Assembly (NCBI RefSeq): GCF_002072105.2
Contig: NZ_MTBC01000007.1
Coordinates: 146,298 to 210,297, forward strand
Length of the DNA: 64,000 nt
Direction: 5' to 3'
From: Croceivirga radicis
GTDB lineage: Bacteria; Bacteroidota; Bacteroidia; Flavobacteriales; Flavobacteriaceae
Every line of letters begins with the position of its first letter. Within the stretch, counting starts at the first letter, position 1. The translations under genes were made by a program, and so were the position numbers. A model generated the notes under the pieces. The model did no database searches, had not been told where the DNA came from, and was given only the letters and a program-made list of their open reading frames with translations. Of this stretch, positions 26,476 to 35,276 are shown piece by piece.

Positions 26476-27741
26476 ATGAAAAGGTTTAAATTTGTATTTA
26501 TCTTAGCTAACTTGGTGCTTATTAGCACTTCAATATTTGCACAAAAAGAGTCGTTCAGGGAATATGGGGGTGTTGTTTTAGAAGAAGGCTCTAACAAACC
26601 GCTAGCTCTTGCTACTTTGAGTGTAGAAAACACCAATACCAGTACAATTACCAATACAGATGGTGAGTTTAGTCTTAAAGTACCACTTACTACTAAAAAT
26701 GCGCAAGTTGTAGTTTCTTTTTTGGGGTACGAGACCAAAACAGTGCCTTTAACCAGCTTAAAAAATAAGGAGAACAAGATATATTTAACCGTTGCCGTAA
26801 CCCAATTGGCTCCAGTAGATATAAACGCACCAAAAAATGTAGAAAGATTGGTATGGGAGGTTTTTAGTAAAAAAGGTGAAAAGTATTTTGATAAGCCAAC
26901 CATAATGACGGCATTTTACCGTGAAACCATAAAAAAAAGACGTAAGAATGTATCGCTTTCAGAAGCTGTGGTCACCATCTATAAAAGTCCTTATGAGGCG
27001 GATCGCAAAGACGCCATGAAAATTTACAAAGCTCGAAAAAGCACAGATTATAGCAAATTAGATACTGTAGCCTTAAAATTACAGGGCGGACCATTTAATA
27101 CACTGTACGTAGATTTAATACGTTACCCACAATACGTATTTTCAGAAAATGCCATGAACGAGTACGATTTTAAATTCAATGGCACCACCTATATTGATAA
27201 TAAGCTTATTTATATTGTAGATTTTAACCAATTAGCTACAATTACTTCTCCCTTATATAAAGGTAAATTGTTTATAGATGCTACCAATAAAACCTTGACC
27301 AGCGCTATTTATCAGCTAAATATTACCGATAGAAATTTAGCCGCTAAATTATTTGTACGCAGAAAACCTGCCAATGTAGATGTTTGGCCAACAGAAGTTG
27401 CTTATCGTGTAGATTACAGGGAACAAAATGGCAAATGGTATTTTGGTTATAGTAACATTCTTATGGAATTTAAGGTAGATTGGAAAGGAAAACTATTTAA
27501 CTCTGTTTACAGTATGGCCGCAGAAATGGCAATAACCGATTGGGAAAACAATACCGATGGGGCTAATCTAAAAAACAGAGAAAAATTAAAAAGCTCTATT
27601 ATACTTGCAGATGAGGCAGATGGTTTTTCAGACCCAGATTTTTGGGGTGCATATAACATAATTGAGCCAGAGAAATCTATTGAGAACGCCATTAAAAAAA
27701 TCCAAAGACAATTAAAACGTGAAGAACGCAAAGGCGCTTAA
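26476..27741 (+). CDS. Secreted carboxypeptidase-regulatory-like (CarboxypepD_reg) domain protein
   Basis: The 421-residue protein has a signal peptide ending near residue 22 (SIFAQK). Residues about 30-105 form a beta-sandwich CarboxypepD_reg-like domain (GGVVLEEGSNKPLALATLSVENTN, then TNTDGEFSLKVP and VVSFLGYET), as found at the N-terminus of many TonB-dependent receptors and related envelope proteins. The rest (about 130-400) is beta-rich with AFYRET, LQGGPFN and ITDWENN segments often seen in flavobacterial hypothetical proteins, and a basic C-terminus (KKIQRQLKREERKG). It has no barrel or TonB box. It is followed 5 bases later by the LD-carboxypeptidase gene. Confidence 0.8.
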   Translation: MKRFKFVFILANLVLISTSIFAQKESFREYGGVVLEEGSNKPLALATLSVENTNTSTITNTDGEFSLKVPLTTKNAQVVVSFLGYETKTVPLTSLKNKENKIYLTVAVTQLAPVDINAPKNVERLVWEVFSKKGEKYFDKPTIMTAFYRETIKKRRKNVSLSEAVVTIYKSPYEADRKDAMKIYKARKSTDYSKLDTVALKLQGGPFNTLYVDLIRYPQYVFSENAMNEYDFKFNGTTYIDNKLIYIVDFNQLATITSPLYKGKLFIDATNKTLTSAIYQLNITDRNLAAKLFVRRKPANVDVWPTEVAYRVDYREQNGKWYFGYSNILMEFKVDWKGKLFNSVYSMAAEMAITDWENNTDGANLKNREKLKSSIILADEADGFSDPDFWGAYNIIEPEKSIENAIKKIQRQLKREERKGA

Positions 27742-27746
27742 ACTAA

Positions 27747-28790
27747 ATGAAAAATAGAAGGGTCTTTTTAAAACAAACCGCAATAGCAGCGGCAGCTACA
27801 ATTCTACCAAATACGGGATTTTCACAGAATACGGAAATTAAAACCCTGAAAGCAAAACGACTAAAAAAAGGAGACACAATAGGTATAATTGCTCCGGGGT
27901 ATGGGTTGTCAAAAGATACACTAGAAAGCGTTTTTAAGACAGTAAGGAGTATGGGTTTTGTTCCTTATTACACCAATCGGCTTTACAAAAATCACGGATA
28001 TTTTAGTAATACTGATAAAGAACGAGCCGCAGACCTCAACGAAATGTTTGCCAACCCAAAAGTTGACGGTATACTATGTGCAAGAGGCGGTTATGGATGC
28101 ACCCGAATATTGCAATTCATGGATTTTGACGCTATAAAGAACAACCCAAAAGTTTTTATTGGCTTTAGTGATGTTACCGCTTTATTAAATCCTATCTATC
28201 AACAAACTGGCTTAGTAGGCTTTCATGGTCCTGTGGGCACCACCTTAAATAACACCTTTAGCCAAAAATGGCTAAAGAAATTGGTTATGAAAAACAAGAC
28301 CCCCTTTAAACTGAGAAATACCACATCCAAATTAGCGAAAGAAAACATAAATCCTGAATTTGAACAATATTGCATCTATCCTGGAAAAGCAGGTGGGGTT
28401 TTAGTTGGCGGTAGTCTTACATTAATTACTGCGCTCTTAGGTACACCGTATGAAATTGATTTTACCAACAAACTAATCTTTATAGAAGAGATAGAAGAAG
28501 CACCATACCGCATAGATCGTATGCTAACACAACTGTTGGGCAGTACTACTTTTTCTAATGCAGCCGGAATTATTTTAGGAATTTTTAAAGGTTGTGACAG
28601 GCCAAAGGACAAGACCAATTTTACGCTAAAAGAAGTGTTGATAGACAGATTAAGCCCATTAAAAATCCCTGTAGCTTATGGTTTTAGTTTTGGACACATT
28701 TCTCAAAATCTAACCATTCCTACAGGGATTAAGGCTTCTTTTAATGCCGAAAAAATTTCTCTTGCATTACAAGAGAATACGGTTATATAA
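27747..28790 (+). CDS. LD-carboxypeptidase (S66 family)
   Basis: Serine peptidase that removes the terminal D-Ala from muropeptide tetrapeptides during peptidoglycan recycling. The S66 motifs are present: IGIIAPG near the start, ARGGYGCTRILQ, the nucleophile Ser in FIGFSDVTALL, the catalytic Glu in IFIEEIEEAPYRIDRML and His in FGHISQNLTIPTG. The N-terminus MKNRRVFLKQTAIAAAATILP is a twin-arginine-type export signal, so the enzyme should act in the periplasm as a folded protein. The 347-residue length is normal. It is convergent with rocD, with only 2 bases between the stops. Confidence 0.9.
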   Translation: MKNRRVFLKQTAIAAAATILPNTGFSQNTEIKTLKAKRLKKGDTIGIIAPGYGLSKDTLESVFKTVRSMGFVPYYTNRLYKNHGYFSNTDKERAADLNEMFANPKVDGILCARGGYGCTRILQFMDFDAIKNNPKVFIGFSDVTALLNPIYQQTGLVGFHGPVGTTLNNTFSQKWLKKLVMKNKTPFKLRNTTSKLAKENINPEFEQYCIYPGKAGGVLVGGSLTLITALLGTPYEIDFTNKLIFIEEIEEAPYRIDRMLTQLLGSTTFSNAAGIILGIFKGCDRPKDKTNFTLKEVLIDRLSPLKIPVAYGFSFGHISQNLTIPTGIKASFNAEKISLALQENTVI

Positions 28791-28792
28791 AT

Positions 28793-30070
28793 TTATTTTT
28801 TAAAAGCTTTAAGTGTACTTTCTATAATAGAAACGCAATCCATAAGCTGTTCTTTGGTCATAACCAATGGCGGTGCAAAACGTATAATGTTGCCGTGTGT
28901 TGGCTTTGCTAGAAGTCCATTTTCTTTTAATGCCATACATATATCCCAGGCTGTGCTACTTTCTTCGGTATCGTTAATAACAATTGCATTGAGCAACCCT
29001 TTACCCCGTACCTTAAGTACTAAATCTGTTTCTGCTATAATTCTTTCCATTTCAGAGCGGAACAGTTCCCCAAGCTCAGCCGCATTTTCCGCAAGCCGCT
29101 CATCCCTTACCACTTCTAACGCAGCGGTTGCTACGGCGCAGGCCAGAGGATTGCCTCCAAATGTTGAACCATGGTTGCCTGGGCGTATTACTTCCATTAT
29201 CTCATCATTAGCCAAAACAGCAGATACAGGAAAAACACCACCAGAAATGGCCTTACCCAAAATCAATACATCTGGTTTAACTTCTGGTTCCCCAGAACAA
29301 TTGCGGTCGGCGCAGTTACAATTACCACAAGTAGCTAGTAATTTTCCAGTTCTAGCTATACCCGTTTGTACTTCATCTGCAATAAAAAGTACATTCTTTT
29401 CCTTGCACAATGCCCTAGCTGCTTTAATATAGCCTTCATCCGGAACAAAAACTCCCGCTTCTCCCTGTATTGGTTCAGCAATAAATGCAGCTACATGTTC
29501 ATCTTGCAATGCTTCGGATAATGCAGCTATGTCATTATAAGGTATAGATACAATTCCTGGAGTAAATGGTCCAAAATTTTCGGTGGCCACTGGGTCGTTA
29601 GAGGCTGAAATTATGGTAATGGTACGCCCATGAAAATTGTTTTCACAAACAATTATTTTTGCTTGGTTAGCAGGTATTCCTTTTTTCTCATAACCCCACT
29701 TGCGTGCTATTTTCAAAGCCGTCTCCACTGCTTCGGCACCCGTATTCATAGGTAATAATTTATCATACCCAAAATACGCCGTGGCAAATTTTTCAAATTT
29801 ACCCAGTTGGTCATTATAAAATGCCCTTGATGTTAAAGTAAGGTTTTGGGCCTGATCCGTAAGTGCTTTAATTATTTTAGGATGGCAATGCCCTTGGTTT
29901 ACGGCAGAATAGGCAGAAAGAAAATCATAATATTTCTTACCTTCTACATCCCACACAAAAACACCTTCTCCTTTGGTTAAAACCACCGGTAGCGGATGGT
30001 AGTTGTGTGCACCATACTTGTTTTCTAAATCAATTGCTTGCTGTGAAGTTAAATCTTGTAAAACAGCCAT
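28793..30070 (-). CDS. rocD: Ornithine--oxo-acid (delta-)aminotransferase
   Basis: PLP enzyme converting ornithine and 2-oxoglutarate to glutamate semialdehyde and glutamate, linking arginine and proline metabolism. The 425-residue protein shows [27 protein letters not shown], the [10 protein letters not shown] and ADEVQTG strands, the PLP lysine K273 in [10 protein letters not shown], and [11 protein letters not shown]. It has a cysteine cluster C248-x2-C251-x-C253-x4-C258 just before the PLP lysine strand, where other ornithine aminotransferases I know carry a short loop. The cluster may bind a metal or be structural. Gene order gives no operon; it is divergent from rlmD. Confidence 0.94.
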   Translation of the reverse strand: MAVLQDLTSQQAIDLENKYGAHNYHPLPVVLTKGEGVFVWDVEGKKYYDFLSAYSAVNQGHCHPKIIKALTDQAQNLTLTSRAFYNDQLGKFEKFATAYFGYDKLLPMNTGAEAVETALKIARKWGYEKKGIPANQAKIIVCENNFHGRTITIISASNDPVATENFGPFTPGIVSIPYNDIAALSEALQDEHVAAFIAEPIQGEAGVFVPDEGYIKAARALCKEKNVLFIADEVQTGIARTGKLLATCGNCNCADRNCSGEPEVKPDVLILGKAISGGVFPVSAVLANDEIMEVIRPGNHGSTFGGNPLACAVATAALEVVRDERLAENAAELGELFRSEMERIIAETDLVLKVRGKGLLNAIVINDTEESSTAWDICMALKENGLLAKPTHGNIIRFAPPLVMTKEQLMDCVSIIESTLKAFKK

Positions 30071-30225
30071 TTTAATACGTTTTTATTATTGTTAAAACAA
30101 CCATTCCTTCTGTACCTTTATTTTTCTGGAATATACCAGAAAAGCAGCGTGGGAGAGAAATCACCCCTGTTTTGCCAAAGTTAATAAAACTTAAATGGCC
30201 TATCCTAATAAGCCCGTTAAAGATG

Positions 30226-30233
30226 TATTTTTG
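30226..30233 (+). promoter_or_regulatory. -7 box TATTTTTG directly before rlmD
   Basis: TATTTTTG followed by CGGC and then the ATG at 30238 places the box 4 bases before the start codon, again implying a leaderless or very short leader. The same TTTGCGGC core occurs upstream of the GT2 gene at 4773. No clear -33 TTG at normal spacing. Confidence 0.45.
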
Positions 30234-30237
30234 CGGC

Positions 30238-31647
30238 ATGAGAAGAAAAAGTCGTAATAAGCTGTTTGAAAAGGTCAACGTAGTAGACGCTGGGGCAAAA
30301 GGCAAATCTGTAGCCAAATCGCCAGATGGCCGTGTTATCTTTTTATCCAATGCCGTACCTGGAGATATTGTGGATGTACAAACTTTTAAAAAACGTAAAA
30401 ATTTCTTTGAAGGAACTGCGGTTCATTTTCATGAACTATCAGATAAACGTACCACTCCAGAATGCGAACATTTTGGTACCTGTGGCGGCTGTAAATGGCA
30501 ACATATGGGTTACGAGCATCAACTGTATTACAAGCAAAAAGAGGTTGAGCAGAATTTAATGCGTATTGGTCAATTAGAGTTACCAGAAATCTCACCTATT
30601 CTAGGTTCTAAAAAGCACTATTTCTATCGAAATAAAATGGAATTTTCTTTTTCTGATTCTAGATGGCTTTCTTTAGATGAAATTAAATCTGATAAAGAGA
30701 TAGAAAATAGAAACGCACTTGGCTTTCACATACCCGGTATGTGGGATAAAATATTGGACATCAATAAATGTTACTTACAACCAGACCCAAGTAATGCCAT
30801 ACGTTTAGAAGCCAAAAAATTTGCACAAGAACATGATTTGGAATTCTTTAATCCTAGAAACCAAACCGGATTATTACGCACTTTAATGATTAGAACCAGT
30901 ACACTTGGTGAAGTCATGGTAGTAATTCAGTTTTTCAAGGATGAGAAAGAGAAAATTACAATGGTATTAGACCATTTAGAGGCAACTTTCCCAGAGATAA
31001 CCAGCTTGCAGTATGTAGTAAATAGCAAACAAAACGACACCATTTACGACCAAGAAATTATTTGTTACAAAGGAAGAGATTACATTTTTGAAGAAATGGA
31101 AGGTTTGCGTTTTAAAATAAACGCTAAATCGTTTTATCAAACAAACCCAGAACAAGCCTACGAACTGTATAAAGTAACCCGTGATTTTGCCAACCTAACC
31201 GGAAACGAGTTGGTTTATGATTTGTACACGGGAACGGGAACCATTGCACAGTTTGTTGCTAAAAAGGCCAAAAAAGTTATTGGTATAGAATCAGTACCCG
31301 AAGCAATTATAGATGCAAAAGCCAATGCAGAGGCAAACAACATAAACAACGCGGAATTTTTTGTTGGTGATATGAAAAATGTCTTTGATGGCGATTTTAT
31401 TAACGAACATGGTGTGCCAGATGTAATTATCACCGATCCACCTAGAGATGGTATGCACAAAAAAGTTGTTGAACAATTGTTAAACGTTGCCCCAGAAAAA
31501 ATTGTTTACGTAAGTTGCAACAGTGCCACACAGGCAAGGGATCTGGCGTTAATGGATCATCAATACAAGGTAGTTAAAGTACAGCCTGTAGACATGTTTC
31601 CACAGACCCACCATGTAGAAAATGTGGTACTTTTACAAAAAAGATAA
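30238..31647 (+). CDS. rlmD: 23S rRNA (uracil-5)-methyltransferase RlmD
   Basis: SAM-dependent enzyme that methylates a uracil in 23S rRNA (U1939 in E. coli). An N-terminal TRAM domain (about 8-65) is followed by an iron-sulfur cysteine set C-x5-C-x2-C in CEHFGTCGGC, with a further Cys in INKCYLQ. The methyltransferase part has YDLYTGTGTIAQF (SAM binding), ITDPPRDG, and the catalytic Cys in IVYVSCNSATQ. The start is ATG 30238 (MRRKSRNK); the open frame extends 22 codons further without conservation. About 469 residues, normal. The DUF6452 gene follows by 7 bases. Some homologues are dual-specific (RlmCD), which cannot be excluded. Confidence 0.92.
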   Translation: MRRKSRNKLFEKVNVVDAGAKGKSVAKSPDGRVIFLSNAVPGDIVDVQTFKKRKNFFEGTAVHFHELSDKRTTPECEHFGTCGGCKWQHMGYEHQLYYKQKEVEQNLMRIGQLELPEISPILGSKKHYFYRNKMEFSFSDSRWLSLDEIKSDKEIENRNALGFHIPGMWDKILDINKCYLQPDPSNAIRLEAKKFAQEHDLEFFNPRNQTGLLRTLMIRTSTLGEVMVVIQFFKDEKEKITMVLDHLEATFPEITSLQYVVNSKQNDTIYDQEIICYKGRDYIFEEMEGLRFKINAKSFYQTNPEQAYELYKVTRDFANLTGNELVYDLYTGTGTIAQFVAKKAKKVIGIESVPEAIIDAKANAEANNINNAEFFVGDMKNVFDGDFINEHGVPDVIITDPPRDGMHKKVVEQLLNVAPEKIVYVSCNSATQARDLALMDHQYKVVKVQPVDMFPQTHHVENVVLLQKR

Positions 31648-31654
31648 TACATAC

Positions 31655-32149
31655 ATGAAGCGATTGCTATATGTTTTGATCGTAGCGTTTTTAGTTCAAT
31701 TTTCGTCTTGTGAAAAGGATGATATCTGTGTGGCAGGAGATACACCTCTATTGATGTTAGGCTTTTACGACTATGAAGAGCCAGAAACAGAAAAATCTGT
31801 ACCTAACCTAAGGTCTACGGAAACTTTATCTAATTTGGTGGTTAACACCCTTGGCAACAAAACCACGGATAGCTTACCGCTCCGTACAGATGCCTCTAGT
31901 ACTACTTTTGTCTTACACAATAATTATAGTGTTGCAGAAGACGGTACAGTTAATGGAAATCCAGACACGGTTACGTTTACCTATTCGGTAGAAGAAGAAT
32001 TCTTATCTACTGCATGTGGGTATATAGCAAATTATAATGAGCTTACCGCAGCCCTTACATCGGATACGGGTAATTGGATAGATAGTATAGCCGTAGAAGT
32101 AACTTTAGTTAAAAGAGACACGTTAACCCATGTTAAGATATTTCATTAA
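31655..32149 (+). CDS. DUF6452-family lipoprotein
   Basis: The protein of about 164 residues starts at ATG 31655 with a lipoprotein signal and lipobox (VQFSSCEKDD). The conserved part is about 20-164, with CEKDDICVAGDTPLL near the lipid anchor and strands such as TFTYSVEEEFLSTACGYIANY and DTLTHVKIFH at the end. The combination with the following outer-membrane-like protein and with rlmD upstream is a familiar flavobacterial order. No function is known. The open frame extends 11 codons upstream but lacks a signal there. It overlaps the next gene by 20 bases. Confidence 0.75.
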   Translation: MKRLLYVLIVAFLVQFSSCEKDDICVAGDTPLLMLGFYDYEEPETEKSVPNLRSTETLSNLVVNTLGNKTTDSLPLRTDASSTTFVLHNNYSVAEDGTVNGNPDTVTFTYSVEEEFLSTACGYIANYNELTAALTSDTGNWIDSIAVEVTLVKRDTLTHVKIFH

Positions 32150-32903
32150 GCTGCTAATCTTTTTGGTTTTGTTTAGCCATAATAGCTTTGCCCAAACCAA
32201 GACCATAGACCTTCAAGAAAAGGATACAATAACCAGAAAATACGCCTATGGCCTACGCATTGGGGTAGACCTAAGTAGACAAGTACAAGGATTTTTAGAC
32301 GATGATTATAGCGGACTAGAATTAGTTGCTGATTACAGGTTAAACGATAAATGGTATTTGGCGGCAGAAGTAGGTAAAGAAGAAAAAACAAAGGACGAAA
32401 ATATAGGCAATTCTGTCTTATACGATTACACCGTTTCTGGTAATTACATTAAGTTGGGGGCAGATTACAATACCTATGGCAATTGGTACGGCATGAGTAA
32501 TTTAATTACCGTTGGTGGCCGTGTAGCGCATAGTTCTTTTTCCAATACGGTAAACAATTTTAGTTTTTATAACGAAAACCGAACATATGCGCCAGAAGGG
32601 GATTTTGTTTTAGGCAGCAACACGCCTACGGAATATGATGGATTGAGTGCCACTTGGTTAGAATTTGTTCTTGGCTTAAAACATGAGGTTTTCAACAATG
32701 TGTATTTGGGAATGAGTGTTAGAATGGCCCACTTACTATCTAACAAAGAAGCAGATAATTTTAATAACCTATGGATTCCTGGCTTTAATAAAGTTACGGA
32801 AGATGCTAAATGGGGCGTTGGCTACAACTATTCTATTTCCTATTTTATTCCCCTATATAAAAAGACAAAAAAACCAAAAAAGGATTCGGAAAAAGAGGAA
32901 TAA
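32130..32903 (+). CDS. DUF6048-family outer-membrane-beta-barrel-like protein
   Basis: The 257-residue protein has a signal peptide ending near residue 22 (NSFAQT). The mature part is made of alternating beta strands with periodic Tyr, Trp and Asn (GLELVADYRLNDKWYLAAEVG, YIKLGADYNTYGNWYGM, YNYSISYFIPLYKK), typical of a small outer-membrane barrel. It fits the DUF6048 group of Bacteroidota. Its start lies inside the end of the DUF6452 lipoprotein gene, so the two products probably act together in the envelope. The C-terminus is a Lys/Glu-rich tail. Confidence 0.75.
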   Translation: MLRYFIKLLIFLVLFSHNSFAQTKTIDLQEKDTITRKYAYGLRIGVDLSRQVQGFLDDDYSGLELVADYRLNDKWYLAAEVGKEEKTKDENIGNSVLYDYTVSGNYIKLGADYNTYGNWYGMSNLITVGGRVAHSSFSNTVNNFSFYNENRTYAPEGDFVLGSNTPTEYDGLSATWLEFVLGLKHEVFNNVYLGMSVRMAHLLSNKEADNFNNLWIPGFNKVTEDAKWGVGYNYSISYFIPLYKKTKKPKKDSEKEE

Positions 32904-32942
32904 ATTACGCAGTTATTCCAGCGGTATAGTTAAACTTGTACT

Positions 32943-33656
32943 ATGCAATTGGCATTGTTACAAATAAGGTCAGAGGTTGGCGCTATCCAATACAATCTAA
33001 AAAAACACAAGGAATGGGTAACCAGAGCTTGTGTGCAAACTACTGACTTAATTATTTTTCCTGAATTATCCTTAACGGGATATACAACCAAACAGGCCAA
33101 CAATATAGCACTTACTAGACAGGACCCAGTTTGGGGTGTATTTTCAAAACTAAGTAATCAACACAATACAACTATAGTAGTAGGTAGCCCGCTTGGTACC
33201 ATTAAAAAGCCAAAAATAGCTGCTTTTATTACCAAGCCACAACAAAAAACAGAATGCTATGCCAAGCATCTTTTACATGTAGATGAACAACCCTTTTTTG
33301 ATAACGGTATATCCTTTAAGGTCTTTTACATAGCGGGTAAAAAGATTGTATTTTTTATTTGTTATGAAAGCTTCACAATAGACGCCCATGAATTTATTAA
33401 CAAACAAAAACCAGACTTAGTGTTGGCATCTGCAGCTAAAACAAAAAAAGCTATGATAAGTAGTTATGACTATTTACAGCAACTAGCCAAAAATACGGTT
33501 ACACCTATTGGTATTGTAAATTGTGTGGGGCCCTGCGAGGGGTTTATTGGTGGTGGGCGTAGTGCTTTTTGGGATGAAAATGGAAAACTAATTCGTGCTT
33601 TAGCGGAAGATGAGGGTATTTTAAGAATATCCCTAAAACAAAATAGTCCCAACTAA
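32943..33656 (+). CDS. Nitrilase-superfamily carbon-nitrogen hydrolase
   Basis: The 237-residue protein has the Glu-Lys-Cys triad of the nitrilase superfamily: E41 in IIFPELSLTGY, K108 in CYAKHLLHVDE and C140 in VFFICYESF. Such enzymes hydrolyse amides or nitriles and include omega-amidases and N-carbamoyl-amine hydrolases. The protein is somewhat shorter than most members (about 260-300), mainly in the C-terminal loops. It stands between the DUF6048 gene (39 bases upstream) and the convergent DUF5606 gene. Substrate unknown. Confidence 0.88.
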   Translation: MQLALLQIRSEVGAIQYNLKKHKEWVTRACVQTTDLIIFPELSLTGYTTKQANNIALTRQDPVWGVFSKLSNQHNTTIVVGSPLGTIKKPKIAAFITKPQQKTECYAKHLLHVDEQPFFDNGISFKVFYIAGKKIVFFICYESFTIDAHEFINKQKPDLVLASAAKTKKAMISSYDYLQQLAKNTVTPIGIVNCVGPCEGFIGGGRSAFWDENGKLIRALAEDEGILRISLKQNSPN

Positions 33657-33665
33657 TGTTGGGAC
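33646..33665 (+). terminator. Short hairpin at the nitrilase stop codon
   Basis: GTCCCAAC pairs with GTTGGGAC around TAAT, and the loop covers most of the nitrilase stop codon. There is no T run after it on either strand, so terminator function is uncertain. It lies between convergent genes. Confidence 0.35.
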
Positions 33666-33692
33666 CATATTAATTGTATACTTAAAAACGTA

Positions 33693-34115
33693 CTACTCTT
33701 CTTCCGAACTTTCTTCCTCTATAGCCGGTGCAAATTCGGTAATACCATTGTCATGCAGTAGGTTATACCACTGTATAATTTTCTTGATATCACTGGCGTA
33801 CACCCTATCTTCATCGTAGTTAGGTAGAATTTCAAAAAAATATTCTTCTAACTTTATTTTTTCGTCTTTGTGATGTACGGCTGTTTTACCCCCATTTTCT
33901 TTATCCTTGATTTTCTGAAAAACCTCTCTTAATGGAACTTCTTCCTCCAAGGTATAAATGGCAATTTCAGACAGTACGCTTACGTTGTTTCTAAAACCAA
34001 CGGTAATTCTTTTCCCGTCTATTAAAGATTCTCCAACAAAACCGGAACGGGTCTGTGTTATTAATTTATACAATCCTGGTTTTCCACCGATAGATAATAT
34101 TTTCTCCAACGCCAT
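33693..34115 (-). CDS. DUF5606-family protein
   Basis: The 140-residue cytoplasmic protein has no known function. Conserved-looking segments are EKILSIGGKPGLYKLITQTR near the start, SLIDGKRITVGFRNNVSVLSEIAIYT, and EYFFEILPNYDEDRVYASDIKKIIQWYNLL. It ends in a Glu/Ser-rich tail. It lies on the minus strand after ruvX and def, an order I recognise from other flavobacteria, and it is 54 bases from def. The N-terminus resembles a small nucleic-acid-binding beta barrel, but that is a guess. Confidence 0.8.
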   Translation of the reverse strand: MALEKILSIGGKPGLYKLITQTRSGFVGESLIDGKRITVGFRNNVSVLSEIAIYTLEEEVPLREVFQKIKDKENGGKTAVHHKDEKIKLEEYFFEILPNYDEDRVYASDIKKIIQWYNLLHDNGITEFAPAIEEESSEEE

Positions 34116-34169
34116 GTTTATCTAAATTTATGCGCGCAAATTTATGCTTTTATAAAAACTGCCCAAGTA

Positions 34170-34760
34170 TTAACGCCCTTTTTTCAACAAAGGAAAACGC
34201 ATTTTGTACTCAACCCTAATCTTTCCTTTGGCTATTTTGTCTAATCTACTCTTTAACAAACGCTTTTTTAAAGATGATAATTTATCCGTGAATAGCACAC
34301 CTTCTATGTGGTCATATTCATGCTGTATTACCCGCGCTAACAAACCATCATATTCTTCAGTATGTGTATTGAACGCTTCGTCTTGGTAGGTTATCTTAAT
34401 CTTTGGTTTTCTATAGACATCTTCCCTAACATCGGGTATACTCAAACAACCCTCGTTAAATCCCCATTCCTCACCAGTCTCCTCTTCAATTTTTGCATTG
34501 ATGAAAACCTTTTTAAAACCATTTAATTGCTTACTTTCTTCTTCAGATAAATCTTCGTCATTGGAAAAAGGGGTAGTATCCACCAAAAAAATACGAATGG
34601 GAAGTCCAACCTGTGGTGCGGCCAAACCCACACCACTTGCATTATACATGGTCTCCCACATATTTTGCAAAAGTGAATCCAAATTGGGATATTCTTTTGT
34701 TATCTCAGATGCTTTTTTTCTTAAAACTGGGTCTCCGTAAGCCGTAATTGGTAAAATCAT
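34170..34760 (-). CDS. def: Peptide deformylase
   Basis: Metalloenzyme that removes the formyl group from the N-terminal methionine of new proteins. All three signatures are present: GVGLAAPQVGLP (motif 1), EGCLSIP with the metal-binding Cys (motif 2), and QHEYDHIEG with the HExxH ligands (motif 3). The 196-residue length is normal, with a flavobacterial-type charged insertion around residues 75-95. ruvX lies 3 bases upstream on the same strand, so the two genes are co-transcribed. Confidence 0.97.
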   Translation of the reverse strand: MILPITAYGDPVLRKKASEITKEYPNLDSLLQNMWETMYNASGVGLAAPQVGLPIRIFLVDTTPFSNDEDLSEEESKQLNGFKKVFINAKIEEETGEEWGFNEGCLSIPDVREDVYRKPKIKITYQDEAFNTHTEEYDGLLARVIQHEYDHIEGVLFTDKLSSLKKRLLKSRLDKIAKGKIRVEYKMRFPLLKKGR

Positions 34761-34763
34761 ATG

Positions 34764-35174
34764 CTATTTTCTCTCTAAATAAGATTGTAAAATTAAGGTA
34801 GCGCTTATCTGGTCTACCAAAGCTTTATCTTGTCTTTTTTTCTTTTTTAATCCACCATCTATCATAGTACGCACTGCCAATTTAGAGGTAAACCTTTCAT
34901 CTTGCCGCTCTACGGATAAATTGGGGAAATTTTGTTGAAATTTAGCAAGAAATGCTTTGATAAGCTTTTCAGATTCAGAGGCGGAACCATCCATCTGTTT
35001 AGGCTCTCCTACAATAACCTTCTCCACATTTTCTTGCGCAAAATAATTTTTAAGAAATGGAATTAGATCTTTGGTTGCTACCGTTGTTAAACCAGATGCA
35101 ATTAATTGTATTTCGTCTGTTACGGCAATACCTGTTCTTACCTTACCATAATCCAATGCCATTAACCTTGCCAC
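34764..35174 (-). CDS. ruvX: Putative pre-16S rRNA nuclease / Holliday-junction resolvase-like YqgF (RuvX)
   Basis: RNase H-fold nuclease of the YqgF family, involved in final 16S rRNA processing in E. coli. The 136 residues show the N-terminal LMALDYGKVRTGIAVTD with the first catalytic Asp, VIVGEPKQMDGS, RQDERFTSKLA with the Glu, and KALVDQISATLIL with the last Asp. It is 3 bases upstream of def. The symbol ruvX is used for consistency with flavobacterial annotation; yqgF is equivalent. Confidence 0.93.
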   Translation of the reverse strand: MARLMALDYGKVRTGIAVTDEIQLIASGLTTVATKDLIPFLKNYFAQENVEKVIVGEPKQMDGSASESEKLIKAFLAKFQQNFPNLSVERQDERFTSKLAVRTMIDGGLKKKKRQDKALVDQISATLILQSYLERK

Positions 35175-35276
35175 AAAATCTAAATTTTGGCAAAAATAGC
35201 CTTAAAAATGTTATGCATTTAAAATTAGGCGGAATTATTGTCTTTCTAAAACTATCTTTACAACAAAATTGAAGTA

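Noticed and set aside
26418..26903. 161-codon minus-strand frame opposite the CarboxypepD_reg protein
   Set aside because: The plus-strand gene has a signal peptide and a recognisable domain. The antisense frame has neither.
28854..29432. 192-codon plus-strand frame opposite rocD
   Set aside because: rocD is complete with all PLP motifs, and the antisense product resembles nothing.
33646..33665. Hairpin at the nitrilase stop as a strong bidirectional terminator
   Set aside because: The 8-bp stem is perfect, but no T run follows on either strand, so only a low-confidence feature was kept.
35175..35276. Imperfect palindrome with TTGCCA and TGGCAA halves between ruvX and dapD as an operator
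   Set aside because: The arms do not align without a gap, and no regulator or second site supports it.
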